64,000 nucleotides of DNA from Deltaproteobacteria bacterium (GCA_019307815.1 JAFDIV010000019.1:1-64000), one strand, 5' to 3'. Shown: positions 36,622-45,837, counted from the stretch's first letter. The notes: generated by a model not told the origin, from the letters alone. Program-made: numbers and translations.

Positions 36622-37317
36622 TCAACTGTGAGCAGCTGAAAGGATTGCCTTTACCATAAGGAGAAAGGGGGAATCAGGGAATTGTTTCACAAATTGCTCA
36701 AGTATCTTTTTGGCATCTTTTTGTTTGTGTTCCAAGCGATAGACCCTGGCAAGGTTCATCATGGCCAGTTCCCGGAAAGGGCTTGTCATGTCTTGGGTGA
36801 TGGGTTCGAGCTGCTTGGCCGCCTTGGCTAGCTCTCCCTTTGCCTCATAACAAGTAGCTAGGGCTATTTGGGTAAGTATCCGATACTGAGGGTCATCACC
36901 TATCTTGTGGAGGAAATTGGCGTAGAGCGAAATGGCCTCATCGTATCTTTTCTGGCGATATGCGGCGTAGGCTGCTTCAGGGAGAGCGAGACGTGATACC
37001 TTTGAAAGGGAGTAGTCTTTGACAACTTTCTTGAATAACCTTTCTGCCTCCTCCCATTTTTTGGGATCATTATCCGGCTTCATGTTAGAAGTCATTGTCT
37101 GGTAGGCCAGGTTATAATGGGTTTGTCCCTGTTTATTCAGATGGCCATAATAAAAATACCCTGCCATATAAAGGGCAAAAAGCCCGAGTATAACTGCGCC
37201 CGCATACGCTAGATGCCTTTGGTGCGTGTGTATCCAGTTAAAAAGCCTGTTTGAAAAGGTCAAGAATTCATCAGGCTCTTTTAGTAATTCTTTTCTTTTG
37301 ATCTTTTTCTTTGCCAT
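36622..37317 (-). CDS. YfgM-like TPR membrane protein
   Basis: A 231-residue protein with a lysine-rich cytoplasmic N-terminus, one transmembrane segment (about residues 38-56, YAGAVILGLFALYMAGYFYY) and a periplasmic domain with tetratricopeptide-like repeats (EAAYAAYRQKRYDEAISLYANF and following in several blocks). The layout matches YfgM/TPR_21 proteins, which assist the Sec machinery and periplasmic folding. It is monocistronic. The identification rests on architecture rather than a strong motif. Confidence 0.75.
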   Translation of the reverse strand: MAKKKIKRKELLKEPDEFLTFSNRLFNWIHTHQRHLAYAGAVILGLFALYMAGYFYYGHLNKQGQTHYNLAYQTMTSNMKPDNDPKKWEEAERLFKKVVKDYSLSKVSRLALPEAAYAAYRQKRYDEAISLYANFLHKIGDDPQYRILTQIALATCYEAKGELAKAAKQLEPITQDMTSPFRELAMMNLARVYRLEHKQKDAKKILEQFVKQFPDSPFLLMVKAILSAAHS

Positions 37318-37516
37318 GATTTTTAGCTAGGTCCAAGGCGTTAGACCCAAGGCTCAAGGTTCGACCCCCATAATAATGGAGGATGAGATAACAGATGGCC
37401 CTTTAGCAGTCAAGGAAAAACGAGCTTGCATTCTTTCATTCCAATAACGTACATTCTTTGCCAAACTGGCAGATGCTAAGAGACCTTTAGCCTTTGACCT
37501 TTATCCTTTACCCATT

Positions 37517-38155
37517 ATGATGGCTTACCTAGATCAATTTCTGAATTTTTTGAGCACCCTACCTGCATGGCTGATTTATATCTTTCTTGGAATCAGTGCT
37601 TTTGTGGAGAATATTTTCCCCCCTATACCTGGAGACACTATCACGGCGTTCGGCGCGTTTCTGGTGGGTACGCATAAGGTTGGCTTCATCGGTGTGTATG
37701 TGTCCACCACCATAGGAAGCTTAACAGGGTTCATGTGTCTATTTTGGATAGGATATAGGCTTGGAAGGCCCTTTTTCATTGAGAGGGATTATCGGTTTTT
37801 CAAGGCCGAAGATATCCTCCGGGCAGAACAGTGGTTTCGAAAATACGGCTATTTTCTGATTCTTCTCAACCGGTTTCTTCCCGGCATCCGTTCCGTAATT
37901 TCCATTTCGGGTGGGATATCTGGATTAAAGTGGGGGAGGGTGGCCCTACTGGCCTTGGTAAGTTGCGCTGCTTGGAACCTCATATGGATCGAGGTGGGAT
38001 ATGCCATAGGGTCCAACTGGGCAGTGGTGAGAAATACCATGTCGCAGGTCATGTCTAGGTACAATATGGTGGTTTTGGCGGCCACAGCCGTAGTTGTACT
38101 TTTCCTTTTGACTAGGAGGTACCTCAGGAGAGGGGGAAACAAGGACCAGGGCTGA
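37517..38155 (+). CDS. DedA family membrane protein
   Basis: A 212-residue polytopic protein of the DedA (VTT domain) family, which includes lipid scramblases or flippases. Typical marks are FPPIPGDTITAFGAFLVG, GYRLGRPFF and the conserved FLPGIRSVISISGG re-entrant loop. About five hydrophobic segments are visible. It could move undecaprenyl phosphate or phosphatidylethanolamine across the membrane, as relatives do. Confidence 0.93.
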   Translation: MMAYLDQFLNFLSTLPAWLIYIFLGISAFVENIFPPIPGDTITAFGAFLVGTHKVGFIGVYVSTTIGSLTGFMCLFWIGYRLGRPFFIERDYRFFKAEDILRAEQWFRKYGYFLILLNRFLPGIRSVISISGGISGLKWGRVALLALVSCAAWNLIWIEVGYAIGSNWAVVRNTMSQVMSRYNMVVLAATAVVVLFLLTRRYLRRGGNKDQG

Positions 38156-38331
38156 TGTAAACGGGGTTTTTGTTATTATGGTTTTCCTGCTTGACGAGCG
38201 GCCTTTGCGGGCCTATATTTTCGATGCTTGTTTGTGTCAAAGACAGGGAAGGAGGTGAGATTAGGGATAAGCAATATGGGTCTTTTCAAACATGGGTGAT
38301 ACATATTCTACTTAGCAAAGGAGGTTAAGGT

Positions 38332-38922
38332 ATGAAAAAGGTACTGGTTTTTTCACTGGGGGTGATTTTTTTACTTGCGACGCTAGGACTGGCGCTTGCT
38401 GGTAATAATCCACTCAAGGCAAATGAGAAAAAGGTCCACCACAGCTTTATTGCTCAAATTCCTGCTGACCATATGATCGATGTGTTCAAGCTTCATGAGG
38501 TATGGCAAAAGGCCATGGCTGATCCTGCCTACCGGAACAAGATTTATTTGATCGATGTGCGAACTGACTCCGAGTTTGATGCATTTCACATTGAAGGAAC
38601 TGACCATATTCAGGCAGGGCATATGTATGTGATTCCCAAGAAGATCAAAGACCCCAATGCTGAAATTTATATCTGGTGCCGTACGTCACACAGGGCGAAG
38701 TATGTCGCAGGTTTTTTGTACAAATACGGTTATAAGAATGTTTATTGCGTAGTGGAAACTACTAAGAACGGCAAGAAATATCATGGCGGCGTGGTAGGCT
38801 GGGCACAGGCCGGCTTTCCCTTGGTTAATCAATTCACCGGCGTATTTTACATCAAGGAATACCGCAAATATCCTTCAAAGGCAGAGATGTCTTACCGTTT
38901 GAGGATGTGGCATCCTTATTAA
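38332..38922 (+). CDS. Exported rhodanese-domain protein
   Basis: A 196-residue protein with a Sec signal peptide (residues 1-24, ending ALAG) and a rhodanese fold. DVRTDSEFDAFHIEG is the CH2A-like segment and CRTSHRAKYVAGFLYKYGY holds the active-site cysteine in a six-residue loop. It may carry persulfide sulfur in the periplasm, plausible in a sulfur-metabolising anaerobe. AAAGGAGG precedes the ATG and a strong terminator follows. Confidence 0.9.
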   Translation: MKKVLVFSLGVIFLLATLGLALAGNNPLKANEKKVHHSFIAQIPADHMIDVFKLHEVWQKAMADPAYRNKIYLIDVRTDSEFDAFHIEGTDHIQAGHMYVIPKKIKDPNAEIYIWCRTSHRAKYVAGFLYKYGYKNVYCVVETTKNGKKYHGGVVGWAQAGFPLVNQFTGVFYIKEYRKYPSKAEMSYRLRMWHPY

Positions 38923-38960
38923 TACAGTTCTTCGGCAAGAAATAAGATAGGTATGAGATA

Positions 38961-38995
38961 AAAACCCGGGGGTTTTCGATCTCCGGGTTTTCTGT
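38961..38995 (+). terminator. Rho-independent terminator of rhodanese gene
   Basis: A 9-base-pair stem AAAACCCGG/CCGGGTTTT with a 13-base loop, followed by a short T-rich stretch. It lies 40 bases past the stop codon and isolates the BMC operon from upstream transcription. Confidence 0.8.
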
Positions 38996-39241
38996 CTCAA
39001 AAAACCAGATGATATTTACTCAATCCTCCTTTCGGTAAAGTCCAAAAATGTCATTTCTGTCACCCAAGCCCAAGGTGCCATTTCGGCTAATTCAAAAGCA
39101 AAGAAAGTAGTTGGCTAATTGCAGGCTAACTTGCAGGTTTCTTTACCTTCTGAAGAAATATCTACTAGTCTTTATACCTAACATACTGATCTACCGTGAG
39201 ATTTACTTTGCCATCAAAATTCCTTACTCAGAAAATTTTAC

Positions 39242-39270
39242 TTGACAAAAAGAATATGAAGGAATATTTT
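39242..39270 (+). promoter_or_regulatory. Candidate promoter of the amine-pathway/BMC operon
   Basis: A perfect -35 box TTGACA (39242-39247) followed after 17 bases by a weaker -10 box TATTTT (39265-39270). The first gene of the operon starts 66 bases later with a GGGGGCAAGAA ribosome binding region. The weak -10 would suit activated or derepressed expression, for example under the RpiR regulator encoded in the operon. Confidence 0.5.
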
Positions 39271-39336
39271 CACTTCTAACTCTTTTCTGTAGGTATTTGT
39301 GCAACCATTCCTCTTCTTCGCAAAAGGGGGCAAGAA

Positions 39337-40671
39337 ATGGACAAGAAAGCGCTTTTGGAGAGGGTTAAAGAATTGGGGCTTCATACGATTCGGGTGGAAT
39401 TCTCTGATATGTACGGAGTTAGTAGAGGCAAGATGGTACCTGCTTCGCGGTTGGAAGAGGTCTTGGAGGAGGGAATCAATTGTGCCAAGCCCACTTTTTC
39501 GTTGGACCTCAGTTACAACATACCACCCGGTACTGGAACGGCTGATGAGGTAAACTACGAAGATATGACCATAATTCCCGATCCAGCCACGTTCATGGTG
39601 ATTCCTTACCAAGAAGGTCTCTGCAGGCTCATTGGTGATCTTTACGCGGACGGAAAACCTTTCCCCTACTCGCCGAGAGGGCTTTTAAAGAAAGTGGTGG
39701 AAAAATACCGAGAGAAGGGATTAATCCCTATCTCTGCCAGTGAGTTGGAATTCTTCGTTTTTGAGTCAGATGGAGATAACTTCCAGTACTATTGCGACAA
39801 GCCGAGCAATGTTTACACCGTTGGCCCCCGGAGTGATCCCAAAGGGCTACTCACCAGCCTGCAAAACACTCTCGTGCAAATGGGCATTGATGTTCTCTAC
39901 ATAAACCACGAATTCTTCCAAAGCCAGTACGAGATAAACTGGCGGCACCAAGAAGCCCTTACCATGGCAGACCAAACCTTCACATTCAAAATGGTATGCA
40001 AGGAACTGGCATTTTTGAATGACCTCTTTGTGACCTTCATGGCTCGACCCAAAAATGAAATGGGTGGTAGTGGTTATCATATCCACTTTTCCATTCAGGA
40101 TGCTGAAACCGGCAAAAACCTTTTTGATGATCCCAATGGAAAAGAAGGTATGTCAGACCTAATGCGCTATTTTATTGGTGGGCAGATGGCACATGCAAAA
40201 GCGATGACTCCTTTCTTGGCCCCAACAATCAATTCTTATAAGCGATATGTCCTTAATTCCTTTGCTCCCTACTATTTGGCCTGGGGCTTGGACAACAGAA
40301 CCACCTACATTAGGGTCCCCAGAGAAAGGGGGGCTGCCACAAGAGTGGAAAACCGGGCTGCTTGTGCCTCTGCCAACCCGTATCTTGCCCTCGCCGTTGC
40401 CCTCATCGCGGGTCTGGATGGCATAGAAAAGCAACTTGATCCGGGTGACTATTATGTGGGTGATATTTACACCGAGGAGCCAGGGAAATTCGATACAGTA
40501 CCATTTTATCTCCAAGAGGCAATAGAAGAGCTAAAGAAGGACAAGGTCCTTTGTGAAGCTATCGGAGAGGAGATCATAAACAATTACACTGCCGTAAAGA
40601 TGTCAGAGGTGGAAAGATTTAGGACATACGTTACCGAATGGGAATTCAATGAGTACTTTTATCACCTATAA
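39337..40671 (+). CDS. Glutamine synthetase-like gamma-glutamylalkylamide synthetase
   Basis: A 444-residue member of the glutamine synthetase superfamily, nearest in context to GmaS/GlnT-type ligases that join glutamate to an alkylamine with ATP. The beta-grasp domain (1-100) has FSDMYGVSRGKMVP; the catalytic domain carries SELEFFVF (metal/glutamate ligands), GGSGYHIHFSI (ATP/metal), and RTTYIRVP and RVENRAACASANPYLA (phosphate and glutamate sites). The adenylylation tyrosine motif of classical GlnA is not seen. The three genes below match N-methylglutamate synthase, so the product is likely a gamma-glutamylalkylamide. Which amine is used cannot be read. True ammonium-assimilating GlnA is the alternative. 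Confidence 0.8.
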   Translation: MDKKALLERVKELGLHTIRVEFSDMYGVSRGKMVPASRLEEVLEEGINCAKPTFSLDLSYNIPPGTGTADEVNYEDMTIIPDPATFMVIPYQEGLCRLIGDLYADGKPFPYSPRGLLKKVVEKYREKGLIPISASELEFFVFESDGDNFQYYCDKPSNVYTVGPRSDPKGLLTSLQNTLVQMGIDVLYINHEFFQSQYEINWRHQEALTMADQTFTFKMVCKELAFLNDLFVTFMARPKNEMGGSGYHIHFSIQDAETGKNLFDDPNGKEGMSDLMRYFIGGQMAHAKAMTPFLAPTINSYKRYVLNSFAPYYLAWGLDNRTTYIRVPRERGAATRVENRAACASANPYLALAVALIAGLDGIEKQLDPGDYYVGDIYTEEPGKFDTVPFYLQEAIEELKKDKVLCEAIGEEIINNYTAVKMSEVERFRTYVTEWEFNEYFYHL

Positions 40672-40686
40672 ACTAAGGGGGAGTTT

Positions 40687-41586
40687 ATGTGCGGTATTGC
40701 TGGCATCATTGCCAAGGATTCCGACACACTAGGCAATGACCTTATCAGTATGCTGAAAGAGCTCATTCACAGGGGCAAAGACTCAACAGGTATTGCTGTC
40801 TATGAGCAAAGAGATCACGCGTGTTTGAGGGTCTCTTTGAGGGATTCGAGATACCAGAATGAACTGGAGCAGATAATAGAAAAATACGCCAAGATTGTTA
40901 ATAAGAAGGTCTATCAAGGGAAAGGAGTATTTACCTTCCTTGAATCCGCAATAGATATCGCCGCCGATGATATAGCCAAACTCAACTGGGAGATTGATAC
41001 CCATCCTCACTTGTGTGTGCATTCCATTGGTAGAAAGATCAAGGTGTATAAAGATGAGGGATCAGCAGAGGAATTAAGAGAAAAACACAGTATAGATATG
41101 AAGCGTGCAACTCACGGGATCGGGCATGTAAGGCTTGCTACGGAAAGTATCGAGGACATCAACTTCGCCCACCCTTTTGTATCCTACATCTTTCCCGAAC
41201 TCGCCATTGTACACAACGGTCAATTCACCAACTATTTCAATCTCCGAAGAAAATTGGAAAACCTTGGCGTGCGCTTCAAGACAAACAACGACTCGGAGAT
41301 GGCCGCCCATTTTCTGGCCTACCACATGAAAGAAAAGGGGATGAGCCTTGAAGAGGCTCTCTGGCTTGGGCTGGATACGTTTGACGGAGTATTCACATTG
41401 CTGGTCAGCACACCTGAGCACGTCGGGGCAGTTAGAGACCGCCTTGGTATCAAACCTTTGCTTTACTACGAGCAAGACGGTTCTCTGGCACTTTTTGGCT
41501 CCGAGCAGATATGTCTCACTTCCATAGTTTATGACGTTTACGCAACCGAGATGGACCCAGGAGATGTTAAGGTATGGCACGTCTAG
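40687..41586 (+). CDS. N-alkylglutamate synthase subunit A-like (class II amidotransferase)
   Basis: A 299-residue Ntn-hydrolase glutaminase-type domain as in MgsA/GlxB. The nucleophile is Cys2 in MCGIAGIIA. The substrate pocket residues follow in IGHVRLATES and VHNGQFTNYF, with NDSEMAAHFL. In the pathway it would hydrolyse the gamma-glutamylalkylamide and channel the amine to the synthase site. It lies 15 bases after the synthetase gene and overlaps the next gene by 13 bases. Confidence 0.85.
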   Translation: MCGIAGIIAKDSDTLGNDLISMLKELIHRGKDSTGIAVYEQRDHACLRVSLRDSRYQNELEQIIEKYAKIVNKKVYQGKGVFTFLESAIDIAADDIAKLNWEIDTHPHLCVHSIGRKIKVYKDEGSAEELREKHSIDMKRATHGIGHVRLATESIEDINFAHPFVSYIFPELAIVHNGQFTNYFNLRRKLENLGVRFKTNNDSEMAAHFLAYHMKEKGMSLEEALWLGLDTFDGVFTLLVSTPEHVGAVRDRLGIKPLLYYEQDGSLALFGSEQICLTSIVYDVYATEMDPGDVKVWHV

Positions 41587-42272
41587 ATCTTACAGGAATG
41601 AGCTCAAGAGAGGTAAATCGAAAGCTCAGGGAACTCATTAGGACGGAGAATCACATTGAGGTCTTCAATCCTCACTCAATTCATAACTTCGCCACTGCTT
41701 TGGTGGGTGAGGGGGTCATCACTGTGCATGGAAGCACAGGATTTTACACTGGAGGATTTCTGGACAGTCCAACCTTAATAATAAAAGGCAATACTGGGTG
41801 GTATACGGGAGACAACATGATGTCCGGTGAAATCATTGTAGAGATGAATACCGGGAGTAATGCCGGGCCATCAATGGTTGGGGGGACGCTTTTAATAAAA
41901 GGAAATAGTGGGAGTCGAGCTGGTTGGGGAATGAAAGGTGGTAACCTCATTGTTTGCGGAAATGTGGGGAGATGGACAGGCAAGATGACCCTGGGCGGCA
42001 GGATAATTGTGCTGGGCCAGGTCGGTGAGGGTATCGGCGAGTCGATGTACAATGGAGTCATTCACACCTTGGATCCTTCTATAGAGGACAAGTTGGGGGG
42101 TAACGTAAGGGTGGTTCCTATTGCAGATGAAGAGAAAAGAGAAGTGGAAATTTTGTTTAAAAGATATGGCATTGAACAATCTGTTGAGGAGTTCAAGAGT
42201 GTCGTGCCAAAAATCTATGGTAGGCATGAATATGTCTTGTTTAAACCCACGCATAAAATGAGGCAACAGTAA
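41574..42272 (+). CDS. N-alkylglutamate synthase subunit B-like (GXGXG domain)
   Basis: A 232-residue beta-helix protein with the repeated G-x-x-G-x-x-x-G units of the glutamate synthase C-terminal GXGXG domain (TGWYTGDNMMSGEIIVEMN, GNSGSRAGWGMKGGNL). This matches MgsB/GlxC, the structural subunit that tunnels the amine between the two active sites. Its stop shares a base with the start of the next gene (TAATG), so expression is coupled. Confidence 0.87.
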   Translation: MARLDLTGMSSREVNRKLRELIRTENHIEVFNPHSIHNFATALVGEGVITVHGSTGFYTGGFLDSPTLIIKGNTGWYTGDNMMSGEIIVEMNTGSNAGPSMVGGTLLIKGNSGSRAGWGMKGGNLIVCGNVGRWTGKMTLGGRIIVLGQVGEGIGESMYNGVIHTLDPSIEDKLGGNVRVVPIADEEKREVEILFKRYGIEQSVEEFKSVVPKIYGRHEYVLFKPTHKMRQQ

Positions 42273-43564
42273 TGGGATCAGAGGAGAAAAAAGTCAAAGT
42301 CAAGGATGTGCAAAGGGGTATTTGGACTCCCGAAGTCATCTCTGAAATAAAATACAAGGCCGAATTCGGCAAACATCGAATAAGGGGATGTGGCGCGGTA
42401 AGGAAATTCCCGAACTTTGATGACCTTTTGGTGCTTCCTGCGCAGCTAACCAGAATGTCCATTGACACCTATAGAGAAGATTGCAAGACACAAACAGTTT
42501 TGGGGGCGAGATATGCCAAAAGGCCTTTGGTCATTGAGACACCTATCATGATTTCGGGCATGTCCTACGGAGCGCTCAGCAAAGAAGCAAAGATTGCCCT
42601 TGCCAAGGCCACTGACATTGTAGGGACCTCTATCAATAACGGTGAAGGAGGGCTACTACCAGAAGAGAGGGCAAATTCTTACAAGCAGGTAGTTCAGATA
42701 TTACCCAGTAGAATCGGATTCTCTTTGAGGAACATAGAGGCGGCAGATGCATTAGAAATCATTGTTGGAATAGGGGCCAAACCAGGATTGGCAGGCCACC
42801 TCATGGGCTCGAAGATAACCAAGGAAATAGCACAGTTCAGGCAACTTCCCGAAGGTATAGACCTTCATAGTCACCCCAGACATGGAGATATATTTGGCGC
42901 CGATGATTTGTGTCTCAAGGTTGAAGAGTTGAGAGACGTGACTGACGGGGAGATACCAATATTTATAAAAATAGCAGCGGGAAGAGTCTGGGAAGATGTG
43001 AAAATCGCTGCAAAGGCGGGAGTTGATGGTATTGTCATAGACGGTGCCGAAGGGGGCACCGGAGCAGCTCCTGTTGTGGCTTCTAACAATCTTGGAATCC
43101 CAACCCTCCCAGCACTTGTTCAGGCTGTGAGAAGTCTCGAAGACATGGGAGTAAAAGATGAGATAAGCCTTGTTGTCTCGGGCGGCATAAAGGACGGGGC
43201 CGATGTGGCCAAGGCAATAGCACTGGGGGCAGATGCAGTCGCTATTGGGACCGGGGCAATGGTGGCAATGGGTTGTGTGGTTTGCTTACGGTGCCATGAG
43301 GGAAAATGTCCTTTTGGAATTGGTACTCAAGATCCGGAACTAAGAAAGAGACTCGACATAGATGAAGCCGCACAGAAGGTTGCAAACTATATCAAAGGAA
43401 TGACGTACGAAGCAGTAATTATCGCCAAGGCTGCAGGCAAGACAAAGCTGCACAGCCTGGAAAGAGAAGACTTAAGATCTCTGACATTAGAGGCATGCGC
43501 GATGACAGGTATTCCTCTTGTGGGATCAAACTATGTATTTGGGGAAAGATTCGGTTTCTGTTAG
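42272..43564 (+). CDS. N-alkylglutamate synthase subunit C-like (FMN, glutamate synthase core)
   Basis: A 430-residue protein equal to the central FMN-binding domain of glutamate synthase, as in MgsC/GlxD. The FMN/2-oxoglutarate barrel shows ISGMSYGALSKEAK, DGAEGGTGAAPVV and SGGIKDGADVAKAIALGADA. Cys335, Cys338, Cys341 and Cys346 (CVVCLRCHEGKC) supply ligands for a 3Fe-4S-type cluster. It would reductively join the amine to 2-oxoglutarate, giving N-alkylglutamate. Full length for the family. Using free ammonia to make glutamate is the alternative role. Confidence 0.87.
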   Translation: MGSEEKKVKVKDVQRGIWTPEVISEIKYKAEFGKHRIRGCGAVRKFPNFDDLLVLPAQLTRMSIDTYREDCKTQTVLGARYAKRPLVIETPIMISGMSYGALSKEAKIALAKATDIVGTSINNGEGGLLPEERANSYKQVVQILPSRIGFSLRNIEAADALEIIVGIGAKPGLAGHLMGSKITKEIAQFRQLPEGIDLHSHPRHGDIFGADDLCLKVEELRDVTDGEIPIFIKIAAGRVWEDVKIAAKAGVDGIVIDGAEGGTGAAPVVASNNLGIPTLPALVQAVRSLEDMGVKDEISLVVSGGIKDGADVAKAIALGADAVAIGTGAMVAMGCVVCLRCHEGKCPFGIGTQDPELRKRLDIDEAAQKVANYIKGMTYEAVIIAKAAGKTKLHSLEREDLRSLTLEACAMTGIPLVGSNYVFGERFGFC

Positions 43565-43614
43565 TTGCACAACCTTGAACACACAATCATTCTACCCAGG
43601 CAAAGATATAGAAA

Positions 43615-43932
43615 ATGAGGATTGAAGAGCATCCAATTTTAGGAAAATTTGAAAAGGGGAGGAAAATAAAGTTTACCTTTGACGGAAAAACATTGGAAGG
43701 GTTTGAGGGAGAACCTATCGCCGTCGCCCTTAGAAGCAACGGGGTCATGATTCACCGTTATACAGCGAAGCGCAATGAACCTAGAGGAGTGTTTTGTGCC
43801 ATTGGAAGGTGCACGGACTGTATCATGGTGGTAGATGGGACCCCAAATGTAAGGACCTGTATAGAACCGTTGAAAGAGGGGATGGTGGTTGAAACACAGC
43901 GGGGCAAAGGGTCGATAATAAAGCCGGAGTAA
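43615..43932 (+). CDS. [2Fe-2S] subunit of split amine dehydrogenase (HcnA/SoxA N-terminal-like)
   Basis: A 105-residue plant-type ferredoxin domain with ligands in FCAIGRCTDC and the distant VRTC (C-x4-C-x2-C-x11-C), as in HcnA, the N-terminal part of sarcosine oxidase alpha and the small subunit of dye-linked proline dehydrogenases. It begins with IEEHPILGKFEKGRK, the usual start of these subunits. It would relay electrons between the flavin subunits and other clusters. The FAD subunit gene follows after three bases. Confidence 0.85.
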   Translation: MRIEEHPILGKFEKGRKIKFTFDGKTLEGFEGEPIAVALRSNGVMIHRYTAKRNEPRGVFCAIGRCTDCIMVVDGTPNVRTCIEPLKEGMVVETQRGKGSIIKPE

Positions 43933-43935
43933 GTT

Positions 43936-45027
43936 GTGAAGCGGTATGAAATGATAAGCATAGGGGCAGGTCCGGCGGGGTTGGCCGGTGCCATAGAGGC
44001 TGCCAAAAGGGGAGTCCAGGTTGTAGTTTTCGATGAGAATGACCGCCCCGGAGGCCAGCTCTTCAAACAAATCCACAAGTTTTTTGGATCGCATGAACAT
44101 TTCGCGAAGATCCGAGGGTTCAATATTGGGAATGAGCTCCTTCAAGAGGCGAACCGACTGGGCGTTGAGGTCTTTCTCAATGCTGTAGTCATAGGTATCT
44201 ATGATGGTCGGGTGTTGAATGTCATGATGAACAACAAAAACATAGAACATGTTAAGGCAGAGAAAATTCTTGTCGCCACCGGCGCCTCGGAGAACATGGT
44301 ACCTTTTCCCGGTTGGACCCTGCCTGGCGTGATAGGCGCGGGAGCAGCTCAAACTATGGCCAATATCCACGGGATAAAGCCTGGGAATAAAATATTGATG
44401 GTGGGATCAGGTAACGTCGGCCTGGTTGTTAGCTATCAGCTTTTGCAGGCCGGATGCGAGGTCGTGGCCATCATTGATGCTGCACCGGAGATAGGCGGCT
44501 ACGGGGTCCATGCCGCCAAGGTGGCCAGATATGGTGTTCCTTTCTATATGTCCCATACAATAAAGGCGGCCCATGGCAAAGACAGTGTGGAAGGTGCCAC
44601 AGTGGTAGAGGTTGATAAGGAATGGAAACCAATACCGGGGACGGAAAAAGAATTTGATGTGGATACCATTTGTCTTGCGGTCGGCCTTAACCCCATGACG
44701 CAATTGCTGAGAATGAGCAAATGCAAGATGGTCTATGAGCCAGTGCTTGGCGGATACGTACCAGCTCACGATATTAACCAAGAGACCTCAATACCGGGCA
44801 TTTATGCAGCTGGCGATGTGTCAGGCATTGAAGAAGCCAGCACGGCCATTATTGAGGGGAGAATAGCAGGGCTGTCCATAGCCCATAGTCTGGGCTATCT
44901 GGACACTAAGGATTTTTTGAAGGAGAGGGACGAACAACTTCGAAGCCTCAAGGGCCTCAGATCGGGAGGGCATGGAGAAGCTAGGAGATCTGCAAAAGAG
45001 CACTTAATCAGAGCGTTGGAAGGTTGA
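43936..45027 (+). CDS. FAD/NAD(P)-binding subunit of split amine dehydrogenase (HcnB-like)
   Basis: A 363-residue two-dinucleotide-binding flavoprotein: FAD site ISIGAGPAGLAGAIEAA at the start, then FDENDRPGGQLFKQIHKFFGS, a second nucleotide fold ILMVGSGNVGLVVSYQL, and the C-terminal GIYAAGDVSGIEEAS. It matches HcnB and the central part of SoxA, but both extra SoxA modules are missing: there is no THF-binding aminomethyltransferase domain and no BFD [2Fe-2S] tail. The BFD domain is encoded separately at 51232. GTG start. Confidence 0.85.
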   Translation: MKRYEMISIGAGPAGLAGAIEAAKRGVQVVVFDENDRPGGQLFKQIHKFFGSHEHFAKIRGFNIGNELLQEANRLGVEVFLNAVVIGIYDGRVLNVMMNNKNIEHVKAEKILVATGASENMVPFPGWTLPGVIGAGAAQTMANIHGIKPGNKILMVGSGNVGLVVSYQLLQAGCEVVAIIDAAPEIGGYGVHAAKVARYGVPFYMSHTIKAAHGKDSVEGATVVEVDKEWKPIPGTEKEFDVDTICLAVGLNPMTQLLRMSKCKMVYEPVLGGYVPAHDINQETSIPGIYAAGDVSGIEEASTAIIEGRIAGLSIAHSLGYLDTKDFLKERDEQLRSLKGLRSGGHGEARRSAKEHLIRALEG

Positions 45028-45030
45028 CAA

Positions 45031-45549
45031 ATGCCAACAGGACTTTCTCGCACAGGATATATCTCAAAAGAGGAGCTAGAAAAGGCGCCAGGAATACCTT
45101 CGGCTGAAAGACGCAGAAAAGGGCCGGTGGCAGTGATAGAGTGCATCCAGGATATCCCGTGTAATCCTTGTGAGACGAGCTGCCCCACGGGAGCCATAAC
45201 CGTGGGAGAGGACATCACCAACCTGCCGGTCCTGGACGAAGAAAAGTGCGTTGGTTGCCGGAGTTGCGTGCCAATTTGCCCAGGGCAGGCCATCTTCGTA
45301 GTTGACGAAAGTTTGGACAACGGAAAGGCTACTGTAACAATACCTTATGAATTTCTGCCGCCTCCTGAGAAGGGAGATGTGGTTATTGCGCTGGATCGGT
45401 CTGGAAAGGAGTTGGGAGAGGCGGTTGTGGATTCGGTCAGGATAAGCGAGAAAATGGATCATACCACCTTGGTCACCATTTTAGTTCCAAGGGAATGGTC
45501 GATGGAGGCTAGAGGATTTAAGAGAAAATTACAAGAGAAGAGGAGGTAG
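45031..45549 (+). CDS. 2x[4Fe-4S] electron-transfer subunit
   Basis: A 172-residue ferredoxin-like protein. Two clusters are set by CIQDIPCNPCETSCPTGAI (an unusual first group, C-x5-C-x2-C-x3-CP) and CVGCRSCVPICPGQAI (C-x2-C-x2-C-x3-CP). A C-terminal non-cluster domain with VVIALDRSGKELGEAVV follows. Equivalent proteins accompany anaerobic proline or hydroxyproline dehydrogenase operons, so this is the probable electron exit of the split amine dehydrogenase towards PduS or ferredoxin. Three bases separate it from the FAD subunit gene, and it immediately precedes the shell genes. Confidence 0.8.
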   Translation: MPTGLSRTGYISKEELEKAPGIPSAERRRKGPVAVIECIQDIPCNPCETSCPTGAITVGEDITNLPVLDEEKCVGCRSCVPICPGQAIFVVDESLDNGKATVTIPYEFLPPPEKGDVVIALDRSGKELGEAVVDSVRISEKMDHTTLVTILVPREWSMEARGFKRKLQEKRR

Positions 45550-45555
45550 AAAAGG

Positions 45556-45837
45556 ATGTCTGAACAAGCTCTAGGTATGGTTGAGACAAGAGGCCTGGTG
45601 GGAGCGATAGAGGCTGCCGACGCCATGGTGAAGGCCGCCAAGGTGAGGTTTGTAGGAAGAGAATTTGTGGGCGGTGGTCTTGTAACGGTTTTTGTCCGTG
45701 GTGATGTGGGAGCTGTTAAAGCAGCAACAGATGCGGGAGGGGCTGCAGCCGACCGGGTCGGTGAGCTGGTTTCGGTCCATGTAATCCCGAGGCCGCACAG
45801 TGACATAGAATCCACAATCCCAAAACCAGAAGAATAA
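45556..45837 (+). CDS. BMC-H shell protein (PduA/EutM type)
   Basis: A 93-residue single-BMC-domain protein that forms hexameric tiles of the shell. It has [41 protein letters not shown] and [11 protein letters not shown], nearly PduA-like throughout. The pore loop reads FVGGG in place of the PduA KIGSG, so the pore-lining serine is replaced by glycine. It is the first shell gene and probably the major facet protein. A second BMC-H is at 50869. Confidence 0.97.
   Translation: MSEQALGMVETRGLVGAIEAADAMVKAAKVRFVGREFVGGGLVTVFVRGDVGAVKAATDAGGAAADRVGELVSVHVIPRPHSDIESTIPKPEE

Larger units (their letters stand above)
38923..39336. other. Intergenic region ahead of the BMC operon
   Basis: About 414 bases. 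It begins with the terminator of the rhodanese gene (38961-38995) and ends with a promoter candidate at 39242-39270. The TGTCATTTCGGCT-like words near 39050-39090 recall dispersed repeats. No operator palindrome or sigma-54 site was convincing. Confidence 0.5.

Noticed and set aside
39337-43564. Ordinary ammonium assimilation (GS/GOGAT) as the role of the first four genes
   Set aside because: Not excluded, but the separate GATase, GXGXG and FMN subunits in MgsABC/GlxBCD form, next to a split secondary-amine dehydrogenase and a BMC, fit the N-alkylglutamate route better. There is also no GltB-size protein or GltD-like small subunit gene.
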